From Blasia pusilla (Eukaryota > Marchantiophyta > Marchantiopsida > Blasiales), in NCBI GenBank assembly GCA_050084515.1, contig CM114273.1, forward strand, positions 38,006,001 to 38,070,000: 64,000 nucleotides of DNA. Reading direction: 5' to 3'. The notes below the pieces were generated by a model. The model was given only the letters and a program-made list of their open reading frames with translations. It made no database searches and was not told the DNA's origin. Positions 11,125 through 24,800 of this stretch are shown here, in pieces (position 1 is the stretch's first letter; every line of letters starts with the position of its first letter). The position numbers and the translations under genes were made by a program.

Positions 11125-11340
11125 ATGCTCCTCCGAGCATCATCAATAGGAGTCGTCTGACTCGTTTCTCCCATCGCCCTTCGTGCCTGCACAGCAATAA
11201 CATCATCAACTCTGTGGAAACTCTGATCAAGATCCATCGATAGGGTCCTCATCGCCTCGGACAACGTAAAAGATTGAGGAGCATGCTCTATTTCTTGGCT
11301 ATGCGGCTACTCCACGCGTCACAACTGCGGCGGCCTCCAT

Positions 11341-12992
11341 CTAGGCAACCCCGCACATTCTACCAAGATCCTCCATATCTCTGGTTGGTCCATATGATGT
11401 CGATACCACGCATCCGGCATCAAGTAACCTCAATGCCATAGTGGCAATCTGCTCCTGTAGCTGCTGTATCTGAGCAGCAATCCCAACCTCACGCGCAGCG
11501 TCTCCCTCGATACATCTAGGTGGTGGGACTCTACCTCCTCCACGGGCAACTCCACCACCCTGTCGGGAAAATCCAGCTCCTCGTCCCCCAACGACACCAC
11601 CTTGTGCACGACCTCTAGGCCCACCCGGACCGGCTACTTGCTCTGGTACCCTCTCTGGCCCTCGATCCGAATGTAACTCAGGGTGCAAGGTGAAACACCT
11701 AACGCGTGTGTGATCGTACCTCTAACAATAGTCACACTGACAACCTCTTGGGGCAGCACCATCTCCTCCTCCCTGCTGGAGCGCGCGTCCATAACCCTGA
11801 CGAGTACAATCGTGCAGGTGATGGGCTCCACCACATGACCAACAAGTAATCATAGGCGGCTGCTACAAACCTGCATATGAAGGCGCATGTCTCTATGGCA
11901 CGGCATCCCGGTATCCTCCCTGATCTCATGGTGCCACACTCGACCTATCTCGGAGTCCACGTTGTTGCACTGATGGTGTAGACAATCGTGATTGCTCTCG
12001 CCCAGAACCCATGGTGGCTACGCTCTCCTCCGCCATGTTGCGCTCAATGTTCTCGACGGTCCTAAAAGCACCTCTTAACATAGGGGAGGTGTTCATAAGA
12101 AGTACCTCCTCCCGCACCCGTGTCAGCAGGGTCCGATCCAGCATCGCGTACCATGACTGGATAGCCTGAGCCTCTCTCACCCCATGAGTGACGTTGATCA
12201 ACTGACACAAGCGAGTGTAAGCCTCACGCAAACTCTCACTCGGGCGCCTCTAGAATTCGTGGATGCTTCGCAACTTCTCCGTCCGTACCCCCTCGTAGCT
12301 CACCCTAAACTCAGCGAAGAACTCAACCATGGGGTTGAACCTAGGACGAACCCGACTAGACAATGCAACTGCTCCAATGCGAGTGACCCCTCCTAAAACA
12401 TCACTAGTGGAAGAGGAAGTAGCCTCTCCTGACTCCTCCTCCTCATCTGGGAACGGCTCCGTCCATGATACAAAGTGTGGGTCATAGTAGAGTCGTCATG
12501 CCTCAAACTCCTGGGCATATCTATGGGAGAACTCATGGTTATCGTCCATGGGCGCCCCTCTAATTGCTGGAACATACTGTTCCATGCTCTAAACTGGTTG
12601 AACTCTCTAGAGTTCCTAGCCTGTTGTGAGTCACACCAACTCCTAAACTCCGCAATGAATTCGTGTAGCTCTATAGTGCCTACAGCACCCGAAAACCTAC
12701 GCGGTCCTCTACTCGGGTCGTCCATCTCATATGCCCAATTGGTAGCACCACTCAATATGTACGGTGGATCACTAATACACTCCTCTACACGCTCCTACTC
12801 GTCTGAAGACGACACACAAGGAGATCGAGGTGGTCTCTCATGTGGAGACCCTTGAAACCTCGCACCACTCCGGGTAAACCCTCTAGAGCTACTCTCAGGT
12901 CCACCACCTCGCCTCTCAAAGTCCTCGAAAGGACACCGTAATGACCCTCGTGCCCCTCTCTTGCAATCACTCTCAACCTGGCACGTAATCAC
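11341..12992 (-). pseudogene. Ty3/gypsy gag with two zinc knuckles, broken
   Basis: This is the capsid/nucleocapsid precursor. It is open in one frame from at least 12992, crosses a stop at 12797-12795, and continues with RRFSGAVGTIELHEFIAEFR and RAWNSMFQQLEGRPW. The core continues at 12231 as ESLREAYTRLCQLINVTHGV (Retrotrans_gag-like). Near 11850-11690 two CCHC knuckles are visible: CWSCGGAHHLHDC and a second C-x2-C-x4-H-x4-C whose middle contains an in-frame stop. The C-terminal part (11688-11341) is Gly/Arg/Gln rich. The true start codon is uncertain. Confidence 0.78.
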
Positions 12993-12995
12993 TCA

Positions 12996-14039
12996 ATAAC
13001 TCAATCTAACATGCGGCACTCAATCTACACTCTGTCACTGACGTGTGCTGTACGGCAACAAGCGGCGTGGTGCCGCAATCGGCTACCGTCCTATCATCTC
13101 ATCGACAAGACATACCCTCAACTCTAGACATTCCACACAGGTCTATGTCCCCTAAACCCATACATCAATGATGCTCTCAGCATCAGCACAAAACCCAATA
13201 TCCCCAAATAACTGCCCAATACCCGGAATTCCCTCACACGTGTAGGATAAACGGAATAGAATGGGTAACCTAAACAAATATCGATGTCGCTCCTTGGAAA
13301 CTGCAAATCTTAACCCCAACTCGGTTGTGAAGACAACTCCTTCAATCAGCAAGTCGTACTCCTCTCGTACAGATGTTTCTCAAACCTCCTCAATATGCGA
13401 TGCGGACCCAACGGTACGGTGTGGCATTGGTGGCATAGAACGGCTACAAAAATGGCACGGAAATCGATAATGGGATGCGGCAATGCGTGGCATACCCTTC
13501 TCAATCAGAAATACATACGCTTTGCTCCTTAGTGAAGGAGCGGCTACGCGATCGAGACGGTGCAGTACGGCCACGAGTAGCACATCGCCGCAATTGGCGG
13601 CCCATTCCGGCTACGGTAGTCATGGCACGATACTCGATCGTCTTCGAGCGGCTACCAACCACAACAAAGCAAAATGAAATGAAGTCGCAAACACCATAAC
13701 CCGAGGTCACTTGCCATCACTGGTTGATGACGAAACTGCGATGACAGTGGCGGCCACAACAAAGTACGTGGTGGCGGCGCAAGTAAAAGAATCAATGGTC
13801 GTCGTAGAAGACCGTCCACTCCGTAATGGCAGCAAAGGCAACGAGGAGCGGAAAACGGCCGAACGCGGCTCTGAGCAGTGCTAAGACGCGGCAGCGGCGG
13901 CCGACGGTGGACGGTGGACCGTTGACTATGGATCATTGACCGTTGACCATTGACGGTGAAGGCTGACCTTTGATGGTGACGGCCGCCGCCGGTGCGGCAG
14001 CTGGTTTAGGGTTTGAACAATTTTACCGTAAAAATCGCC
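12996..14039. other. Probable Ty3 5' leader, GC-rich, no gene recognised
   Basis: The stretch lies between the gag start and the right-hand ~1.1 kb repeat. The part 13720-14000 is rich in CGGC and GGCGGC and resembles in composition the block at 1060-1760. Short frames on both strands carry no motif. GTTGAC/GACCGTTGACC-type short repeats occur at 13915-13960. No primer-binding site was identified. Confidence 0.4.
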
Positions 14040-15149
<1,110 letters not shown>

Positions 15150-18100
15150 CCTTTGTCCTTATCTATTTCTACTCATCTAATAGGGCTCAAGCAACAAAAT
15201 TGAAGGATGTTGCCTATTTTGTCTTATTGTCCCACTATCTTGTCGTATTATGCATACGAGATCACCAATTATTAGATAGATTACACCCCTCAATTAAAAT
15301 TTAAATCATATCCCTCTCCCCCAAATAATTTCACCTCTCCACATCCCATCAAAAGAACATCACCTCACTAAATTCTTGGTTAATTTTTAATCAATGAGAT
15401 CATTTCCCTTTTCCGTTCAAAATTTTTTTCCTTTCTTAAATATCAGATGTGAATTAATCTGATTCTAGTTTTCACTCTCATAAATTTTAAGGATTAACAA
15501 TATTATATTCTTCTAAATAACTTCATTCCTCAATTAAAATTTAAATAATACCCCACTCCCCTAAATAATTTTAGACTTCCGTGAAATTTAAACAATACCT
15601 ATTCCTCCTCTTTACTCAAGGTTGTATGTGGACAAAGTCCATATCCATGCCCGTGGACTTACATTCGTCCTATTGAAGAACTTGTCCATGTGGGTCTTAC
15701 CTTAGCTTTCTTTCTCATTCATCCCATTTGCCTTTATGTGCCATAATTTCCCGTTTCTTCTTCCCTCCACCTCCACTTTCTCTCCCCTTATTACCCCATT
15801 CGCCCTTGTCCTATCTTCCATCATGAACTATAAGTATGGGCCCCAAGTCTTGCAATCCATATCCATACACATGTTCAGACTTGTCTATTTTTGTGTAACC
15901 ATGTCTTTTCTCCTCCCTCCAAACTACCACTCACTAATATAATCACTAGTTAATAATTAATAAAATCATTTCTCTCTTCCATTAAAATTTATTTTTCCTT
16001 CCCATCAAATCATAATAAAAAAAACTATAAACTTATTACAAATTTTTCGTATTGTCTCTGTAGCATTGCGTATTATAATTATAGTTTATAAGTCCATTCA
16101 ACGGTCCAAACTTATATTGTTTGGAACAATATTTTTAAATTGTATGTATCAACCTAAATAAATGCATTGTAACACAATCGGGAGCAACATTCTGGTCTTA
16201 AACCTCTATGATAGCCCACATGGCTAAGGTTAAAAGATGCATAAATACTTTTGGTGTCATTTTTTTTCTTTAAGTGAAATTTAAAATAATTTTTTTAGGA
16301 TCATACAATGGTTAAATTTCAAACTTTTCTATTCTACCAAAAATTTTGGTAAATTTATTTTTTTAAGATATTATCATTATTTATTTATGAATTTTTATTT
16401 TTCATTAGACGTGGAGCTTTAATTTCCTTAGGAAAATCCATAGATTGTATCCACGTAAATCCTAATTTCTTTTGAAAATTATTTATCAACTTTTTTAATT
16501 CTAGAATTAATAAATATTCCCCGATACACTTATAATTGAATTCATATCATATATATGATGGCAATCATGGCAATATGACTCGCATTTTTGTATCATGTCA
16601 ACAAACCATGCTAGTCATCTAAATCATTGAAAAGATATAATTTGGCTTTTGTATCTATACGAGTAATTAGTCCTTTTCAATCATGAATGGTGATATCTTT
16701 TCATATGAGTCAAGAAACCTTATCATAAAAGCGAGGATTTCTTTTGGTGCTATTTTAGATGAGTTCCTTATTTTAATAGAATTGAATTTGTATTTCTTAT
16801 CAATTAGCCTTTAATCCACTATTGCACATTTAAAGTCAAGGAGATAACCTACATGAACAAGTTTTCAAGTAGAGGAATTGGGAAAAGAGAGAGGGTATAA
16901 CTCAAGGAGAGAGAATTTAGAAGTTTATTTTATCTCTATGGAACCTCCTTTACATGTGGCGGAAAAGCTATAATGCTATTTCTCTTATGAGTAATCTCAT
17001 CCACTCACCATAAGAATGGGTTTGGTTTGGAAAAAGAGATAAATATGGAATTTTGTGTATGTGATGTATAAGTTTTTATTTCACAAAGAGATAATAAGTG
17101 AGGATCAACTCTACAATAAGAGAGATTTGGAGGGGGTCTTATCGATTGTCGTTGATTTTGCAAGTCGGGGGGTCTTGTTCCCCATTCAATAACTCATAAG
17201 GTTGCTCACAAAAGCATGTTCTTGTTAACTTTACTATTTTAGTGGAGAATTTTTAATAAGATAATAATGAGAGTGGAAGCGCTATCTAGATTTTTGGTAG
17301 AAGATCGTGTTTGAGAGCGGAGCCACCATGGGTCAATCATCATGGCCCATAATGTGGTGTGATATTCTCAAACCTCCAACCCCTAGAATCAAGAGATGTG
17401 AGGACGACAAACTGTAAGCGTGACTAATATGAGAATGTTTAGTTGCAGATAAGTAACAAGAGTATAACCAAATGCAAGATTCCATGGCATACAAGACTGG
17501 TATTTAAGACGATGGATGCATAACAAAGGGGGATTGTTGATATTTTCCTGAGCTCAAAATAATTCTCTTAGTTTGGTACAATGATATTTAGAGTGAGACG
17601 TCAAAAAGTGACTTGAATAGGTTCAAGTGAGATGCATGGATAATTCCCCTCCTCCATTGAAAATTAAACCCTTTAAAAGTATCCTTATGAAACCCTTCTT
17701 ATTTGAAATTCATCTATTTCTCTTCTCCCCTCCCCTATTGCAAAAAAAAATTTCTCCCCTCTCCTCTCCTCAAGTGCCAGAAAAGGTTCGTTTTGCACTC
17801 TTCTATTGTTCACACTTTATTCCTTTCACATTATATAATCCAATTTCTTATTTAAACAAACCTAAAAAAGAGATGTAAAGTTAATAACATCTCTTTCCAT
17901 CCCCTATTACAAATTACCTTTCATCGGACTTCTCATTAAATTTCACCTTAACTCTTTAAAAAATGGATTCTTGACATAAATTTCTCCATATATTCTTATG
18001 TGGCCTAGAACACTTGGCAGAAAGGAAGTTTAATAATATGTTAGGTGCTAACCAAAATAATAAATAAGATGACATTAAGACGAAGGTGGGAAAGACCTTC

Positions 18101-18634
18101 TAGCATTAATTAGTTGCAACATTGTTCGAACAAAGTTTACCATAAAGAGTTTCGGTTCTCGTGCCTCACATGCGCATGCACATATCCCAATACTCACACA
18201 CAAATTAAAAACCATGCGACGATTGTAGTAGGCACTTGAATATATAATGTCTTGGTATGAGGAAATCTTGCCAAAGACTACGTGTGGAAAGGAAATTACC
18301 TAAATGTGGATACATTCATTATGATTCCCAATTTATGTGGGAGTTTCAGATGAGAAGAGGGTTAAGGGTTTCAAGTGAAAAATGGATTAGGAAGGATCAG
18401 AATGCGAAAGTGAGGATAAACTCTTTCAGTCGAAGGGGAAAACTTTTCCTCCAAAGTTGGGAGATGTGGAACATAATATCTTCAAAATCGAGGAGAGTTA
18501 CATTTGTCTAGCATTGTCAAAATAACTTTTAATTTCGAATTGAGACGAAAATTCTTTTCTCTAATAATTTCCAAATGTAGTGTTCAAAAGAAAGGAGAAA
18601 TGGAGATATTATAAAGGGGATGGAGATATTGCTT
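15150..18634. other. AT-rich intergenic DNA, nothing recognised
   Basis: The stretch is AT-rich with many TTTAAAT and AATAATT stretches. It contains a diverged internal repeat of 'CCTCAATTAAAATTTAAAT' (around 15290 and 15535) and short frames of up to 84 codons without motifs. I see no gene, RNA or transposon protein remnant. Confidence 0.45.
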
Positions 18635-18848
18635 TGTTAGGGACACTCCTTAAGAAAAATGAGATGACCAAAACCTTACGTGATCTTCAATTCAGCTTGG
18701 GCTGGAAGGCTCCGTGTTGAAACTTGGATGGAGATCAACCGTGTTAGTAAGACTCCTTAAGAAAATGAGATCAGCAAAGCCTTACGTGATCTTCAATTCA
18801 GCTTGGGCTGGAAGGCTCCTATGTTGAAACTTGGATGGAGATCAACCG
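18635..18848. repeat. Two tandem copies of a ~106 bp unit
   Basis: Copy 1 (18635-18740) and copy 2 (18742-18848) both run from TGTTAG.....ACTCCTTAAGAA through CTTACGTGATCTTCAATTCA and GCTTGGGCTGGAAGGCTCC to TTGGATGGAGATCAACCG. They differ by a few substitutions and short indels. Confidence 0.9.
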
Positions 18849-19524
18849 ATACAGATGCTGATGATTTCAAATCCACTTAACCCAGCACCTGTCAAATCCA
18901 TTTGATCGTAGTGGCCAAATAATTATTGTTCTTTAACAAGCCTCGCTTATTTTTCCATGATAATCATCAGAGAAATATTTCTACATTAATACTATCTTCA
19001 TTCTTGCTACAACTCCAACTGGTAATGCGTCTTTCGTACAGCTCAACATAATTGTCCTGAAAGCCTTGTCATCATTGACACATCTGTGAGCGGAGTGCAA
19101 CTCCCTACTATTTGCCAACTATTAAACTGCTCTAACACAGCTCTACAAACGACTGTATATTCCCCCCCAAGCACTTGTCCACTCCATGGCTTGGATACCC
19201 ACCAGGCTCAGAAATCCCAGTTCGACAACAACAAATCATTTAGTGAAGTGCTGTGGATCGCGTTGAAAAATTCAGAAGACATCCACTCACTGCTTTGTGT
19301 CTCACAAGTAGGCTGCACAAAGCAAGGACAAGATATGAACATCGAACTACTTAAAATACTTTCTGATTCTAGAAACTATAGAAGTTTTCCCACTGCACGT
19401 TCAACCAGTTTGTAAGTAGATATTTTCATAGTATATAGAGATTGCTAAGTTTCCTGAATACCAATACCATTCCCCCAGGAAAAGGGGCTCAACCATAACT
19501 GGCGTGGTGATCCGTATTAAGCCT

Positions 19525-19564
19525 ATTATGTTAAGTGTTACTTCCCAGTAACACTTAACATAAT
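19525..19564. repeat. Perfect 18-bp inverted repeat, 4-nt loop
   Basis: ATTATGTTAAGTGTTACT, TCCC, then AGTAACACTTAACATAAT. This is a perfect hairpin in otherwise anonymous DNA. Confidence 0.95.
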
Positions 19565-20229
19565 GTGATGACATAGCAGATGCAGCATGCAATGGCATCA
19601 ACTATTGGTCAATCCAAAACTTCCATCAATGCCAACTTCGTGGGATGAGAGGAAAAAGTTTCACCCTTAGTTTTGCACCAAATCACCTTAAAGTCGTCAT
19701 TCCTGCCTGATTGCTACAGACCCAATTTTAAACCGGTTTAAAAATGGAAACCTCTTACAATATCTAAATAGGGAGATAAACAAGACCTGAATAAACGAAG
19801 ATTGGGGAACCTATTGGAAGTAAGAAGAAGGGGGGAGGCTCAAAGATTCGGGAAAAACAGGGCCACACACTGCCGGAAAAGGGGATGCCCCCTACAAGTC
19901 GAAATAGCCCACAAACTTTCATCATAAGACTCAGACCTATGCAGATCCAATAGTGGTAAAGTTTGCAACTATAAGTTCCCAGAATCAGAGTCAATTCCTC
20001 TGCCTCTTACAATCCATATGGCTGGGGCATCAGAGATTGGATGTTAGAAGCAAAATAGAATCAGAGTTGCCTGGCTTGGCAAGGATTACCACATTGAAGG
20101 GCCTGTCTCTCTGTCAACCTGTGGGGCAAGATAATTTAAGAAATCAAACAATCGCAAGTTGCTAATAAAAGATATAGGTGCCTGCAGTCCCCTCAGAAAT
20201 ATGAAAAGGGGAGGGAACGAAGTTGAGCT

Positions 20230-20320
20230 GCCCTAATACACACTATCTCCAGGCTTCATTTCAACCTGGAGATAGTGTGTATTAGGGCATACACACTATC
20301 TCCAGGTTGAAATGAAGCCT
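20230..20320. repeat. Nested alternating palindromes (three arms)
   Basis: Arm 1 (20230-20253, GCCCTAATACACACTATCTC and onward) is the exact reverse complement of arm 2 (20265-20288). The segment 20251-20280 is the exact reverse complement of 20291-20320 over 30 nt. The middle strand can thus pair with either neighbour. A repeated switch of template strand during replication or repair would create exactly this A-A'-A pattern. Confidence 0.93.
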
Positions 20321-21867
20321 ACATACACTAAGTGGCTCCCTAACTACAAATACACATCCCAAGTCTCATTAGTAAGAACTTTAAACCAAAGCCCCATAAG
20401 GGCTCTTACATCTCATAATTTCAAATCGAGGTAAAGAGCTCCAAGCAACATAAATTCAAAGATCTAATAAATGATTCAGGTACCTCGCTGCAATCTTTCT
20501 GGCCAAATGCACGCACGCACTGTTCAGCCCCATCAACTGACTTAAAGATCTTAAACTAAGCATTGAAGCAGTTTTCAACCTTATTAATATGTACTTCAAA
20601 AAATGATTTTATGTTGGCTTGTTGAGCATCTGAGTCCACAACCATAGTCCTAGTGTGGTCATGGGTTGAGGTTGAACCAGATTGCACCCTCACTCTTGCA
20701 CCAATTCTACCTTCTCTGTCTTCCCTGTTACCTATGACTTGAGATAACAGGGGGCTAACAGTGCATTTTAAGGTGTCAATCTATTATTCCTCAAGCACAA
20801 GTAAACTGGAATCCTTTTAATTGCAGACATCTGAATCAAGCAGACGATTAAAATTATTTCACAGGGTATTTTCGAAATATTTATATTTTCTTCTATTGAA
20901 CACTCCTGCTTAGCACTTTTGGCTCTCATGGCTAAAGAAGCATAAGCCAACCTAAACCTGGAGAGTTGAACTCTGAGGCCAGAAATTTTCTGGAAGAATC
21001 GTCTCTACATCATTAAAGAGTGGTAGATGAAATCTGAAGAAGATAGGGGAGTTCAATGATAAAAACGTAAGGAAAAGGTAAATCGACATGAGGTTTCACA
21101 ATCAACTTCATCTACATTATTCAGACTTTACATACATATTGGATTCTATTTCACTATTTGCATTGCAGATGAACTCCAAATGTAAATCCTACAGTAACGA
21201 GTACCTCTTGAGCTGATCAATAATTTCCCAGACGTGCCAACCCCAGGCTTGATCACCATGGAGACCATCTTGAACTGACTTCTTCTCCCACACCAGTGAA
21301 GAAATTTCCACTCCAATCTCTTAAAAACGTTTAGAACCAGACAGTACCTATTTCAAAATGACTCTTCTACTTCCACTTAGCATCCCTCCAAACCTGAGGA
21401 CCAGAAAGAACCTTTCCCAAGCCACTTCTACTTTTGTCAAGCATAACCATGATAAATCTCTACAAACATATTATCTGAAGCTGCATGATTAACCTATGAA
21501 GGTGGTATGGCCTTCCCACTCTAGATTATGGTAAGTCCAGTGTTGAAATTATCAGTTAAAACTTGAGGAAAAAACACCCGAAGTGCATTATTAATCAGAA
21601 AGACATCTCACGGATAATCTTGAAAAAGTAAGGTAAATTCCATAGATTCTACCAAGAAGCTCAAGTGAAATGTCTCACTCGCTTTGAAGTTGCTGTAGCA
21701 TCAAAACTGTTAACACAAGGTATCCATTAGCTAAAACGCTGATCTGTGTTTAGAGGAAGTCCTCATCTCGTGGCTGACTCAGGACCCATCATTCTCAAGG
21801 TTGAGTGCACATAGTATTTTGAGCAGCTGATTCAAATCTGCCACTCCCAAAAGGAGGTCTAAAGAAC

Positions 21868-24800
21868 TTATCTTTCAAAGAGCATCACCATTTCACAATG
21901 ACTAGTGTGAGGAAATAAATCTACTGCAACCGCTTTCACTGGATTAAATGGTTTAGAAGGAGGCATTGTTTTGACTCTGCGGCGAGCTTGGCCAGTACTG
22001 CTGAGGCCTTTCCAATTTCCCCTTCCCTGCCACCCCTTTTGCTTCTCAGCTGTTTCACGGCTGAGAGGAGTGCATAGCTCCACAGCATTTGCGAGTAAAC
22101 TCTGAGGATTACATGAAATATATCTGTCATACAAGAGCAAGTTGAAATTAGGCCACTACTAAAACTTTTACTGAACACGAGAAATCTTTCCTTCACATTA
22201 GGTTATCTTAGACTAGGGATGGAGAAACTCTAAAACTTACACTAAACGGCTCAACTGTGTGTGAAGACGAATTGTCTTCAAAACCTGCATAAGAGCACAT
22301 ATTTCTCCGTCAGCTTTCACTAACAGAACTACAATTATCAGGGCAGATCCTTGAATTGGGTGCCTTATTTCGCAAAGACTACTACAACAGAACCACTCTC
22401 TCATCCTAAAAAAAAAATCTTGCTTACCACCGGGTGAAGACCAACTCGTGGAGGGTCTACAATTGCTACAATATTTTTGAATCGCCTTTGCTTGTTCTTT
22501 TTTTCTTTGCTTTCACCATGGCTCCCAGATTTTATCTCAGCATTGCCTTCAGTGCTTGAGCCTGGACGAGCAGCTTCTTGAAGCTCAGTGGCAACACTAT
22601 CACTAAAGCTTCCCAAGTCTGCTCCATCTCCTTGATCTCTTCCTGATACACTAGGCTCTGGCTTGTCTAGTGGAATATCTGGCAACACCACATCTTTTTT
22701 GATGCACTCGGGAGTCTCAGTATCATCTTCTGCCTCTTCATAATCATCCTCAGATGTGAGGTACTCTTTCAGCAATCTTTCCATCACATCTTCGGCCTGT
22801 AAACAACCATATAATATATAAGACAATTCTCGTTTGTGAAATGAGTCTGTCATAGCTTTTGTTTAGAAAACCCTAAAAACTCAGACAGTCGCCTACAAGA
22901 GATACCAGTCCTGAGCATCAGGAGCAAAATTAATGACCCAAACCATCATCAACTTTGCCCCACTCTGACACATCAGAATTTGAATAGCCTTTTGGAGATT
23001 TTTTTAAAACAATAACAAAAAAGGCAAACGGCCACCTAGGGTTTGCGAAGACGAAACTTCTCAAAGCCTAGGTGGCTTTGAGAACATATAGTTTTCCTCT
23101 AAACCGATTCAAGGATCTGAATTTCAAAATTTGATAAGTAAATCAGAATTTGGAGACAAATTGAGTCATGCACCAAACTTGGCTGGCTACTTACTGATGT
23201 AGATCAACACAATCCTTAAGAGCAGAGTTGTATTAGGGTTGGCCACCATAATCAACTTAGGGTTCAGATTGATTAAGAAGACCTAGATCCAAGGGTCTCA
23301 AACGACCTCTCTAGTATATTAGACCTCCGCTTCGGGTCAGATATCCAACTCTACAGAAGGAACAGCATTGCAGCAAACTCCTGTGGCTCTTGGTGTACCA
23401 TGCAGCACTTGCCCTATGGCAGGGTGATCTGAAAGAAAAGAGGAGAGTGTGATTGAGCTCTATTGATTGACACGTCTTCTAGTCCACCTAACTGCTAGAG
23501 ATTGACTGTGCTTGTGTGAAAGAAAGCTATTTGTGATCTCTGAAGCTGGATAGTATTGAGGAAATGTGTTGGGAGATTGGGGTGTGGCTTTGTTGAATCC
23601 TACTTATGAGCTAAATAATTCGAAGGAGAAACACATCAGGGCTCTCCTTTGAATCCCAAGAACAGCATCTGTTGATACTTTCCACTGCCTAGCACTTAAA
23701 AGAGGCTAGAAACAAGCAGTAGATTAAAGAAGTGAAGAAGGTACCTTGCCACAGACAAAACGGCAGTTAGTAATGTTATTGATCTGAGCATTAACATTCG
23801 CATCAGACACGGCAGACTCATTCATTTCAATTCCCACCACCTACAAAAACAGTGCAACACCAATACACGTGAGAATACTGAGCTTGCCCAAGAGTAAGAC
23901 CTTGTTCTGCTGCGACTTGATGACAAATCTATATTATTATTGCAGAATGCACAAGCAAATGAAGGACCAAATAGTCCACAATTGAACTTCTTTTGAAATT
24001 TGTAGTAGCAGTTAGAAAAGGGATGAAGCCCACATTAAGATGATTCTTTGAGGAGGTTTAAGGGAATGAATGAAATGACTTATTGTACCCAGGGGTCCAA
24101 TGAGGGGTGTAGGAGTTTTCTTCGTTTCTTTTCCAAATTTAAGAGAGTTCATTTGTGACCTCTCTAGATCTAAGGATCACAAATGACCTCTCTTGTATTA
24201 CAATTTACATACGCTGAGGAATCAGTTATTTACCAATCCAACCCGATGGGCTAATGTCAGACCAATTGTCCCAGTCCCGCAGCATACGTCAAAAAGTAAG
24301 GTGTCTTCGTTAAGGTCCACCCAGTCTCCAGCCAAAGTGTACAGTCTCTCTGCAGCCAGTGTGTTGACCTGCATGAGTCAAGGACATCTTAGTCAGCACT
24401 CTACCTCGACCACAGCCCCAAAAACGTAACAGAATAGCAAGCAGATTTCTTAAGAAATCTGATTCCTATTCTGTCTTGATATACTTGAACCTTACTGCAT
24501 TGGCTTTCGCACATCTCACCTGGAAAAAAGCAGTTGGAGAGATGCGAAAACACAGATTGCTAATGTGATCATGGATGTGCTCTGCTATTCCTTCTGTTTT
24601 CTGCTGCAACCTTGGTATGGGCAGTGAATGCAAAGGTGCATCTGAAGGTGCAGCATTTGAAACACCTGCATGGTCCTGACGAGGATCCACCCATATTAAT
24701 TTCTTAGCTGACTCACCCAAAAGGGTCTTCGTGTTTTCTTTTGTTAGGGCCAAACTCTGTCATTGATCTTCTTCAGAAAAGAAACTCACTAACCCTAAGC

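Larger units (their letters stand above)
4850..12995 (-). mobile_element. Degenerate Ty3/gypsy retrotransposon, internal region
   Basis: Read on the minus strand (right to left), the domains occur in Ty3/gypsy order: gag with two zinc knuckles, aspartic protease, reverse transcriptase, RNase H, integrase with an HHCC zinc finger, integrase C-terminal region, then a PHD-finger-like end. Every domain is broken by stops or frameshifts, so the copy is dead. Internal rearrangements (duplication at 8101-9095, fold-back at 9318-9425) lengthen the segment between protease and RT. Direct repeats at 2035-3094 and 14040-15149 flank it. Integrase before the end of pol and after RNase H separates it from Ty1/copia. 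Confidence 0.85.
18849..21867. other. Intergenic DNA downstream of the TRM2-like gene
   Basis: No protein or RNA gene is recognised. The stretch holds two separate palindromic structures (19525-19564, 20230-20320), listed on their own. The part closest to 21868 should contain the 3' UTR and poly(A) region of the minus-strand methyltransferase gene. A 109-codon plus-strand frame at 19086 has no motif. Confidence 0.45.

Noticed and set aside
9803-11149. Plus-strand frames of ~200 codons in the gypsy element
   Set aside because: They are shadows of the minus-strand gag-pol frames (protease region) and have no motif of their own.
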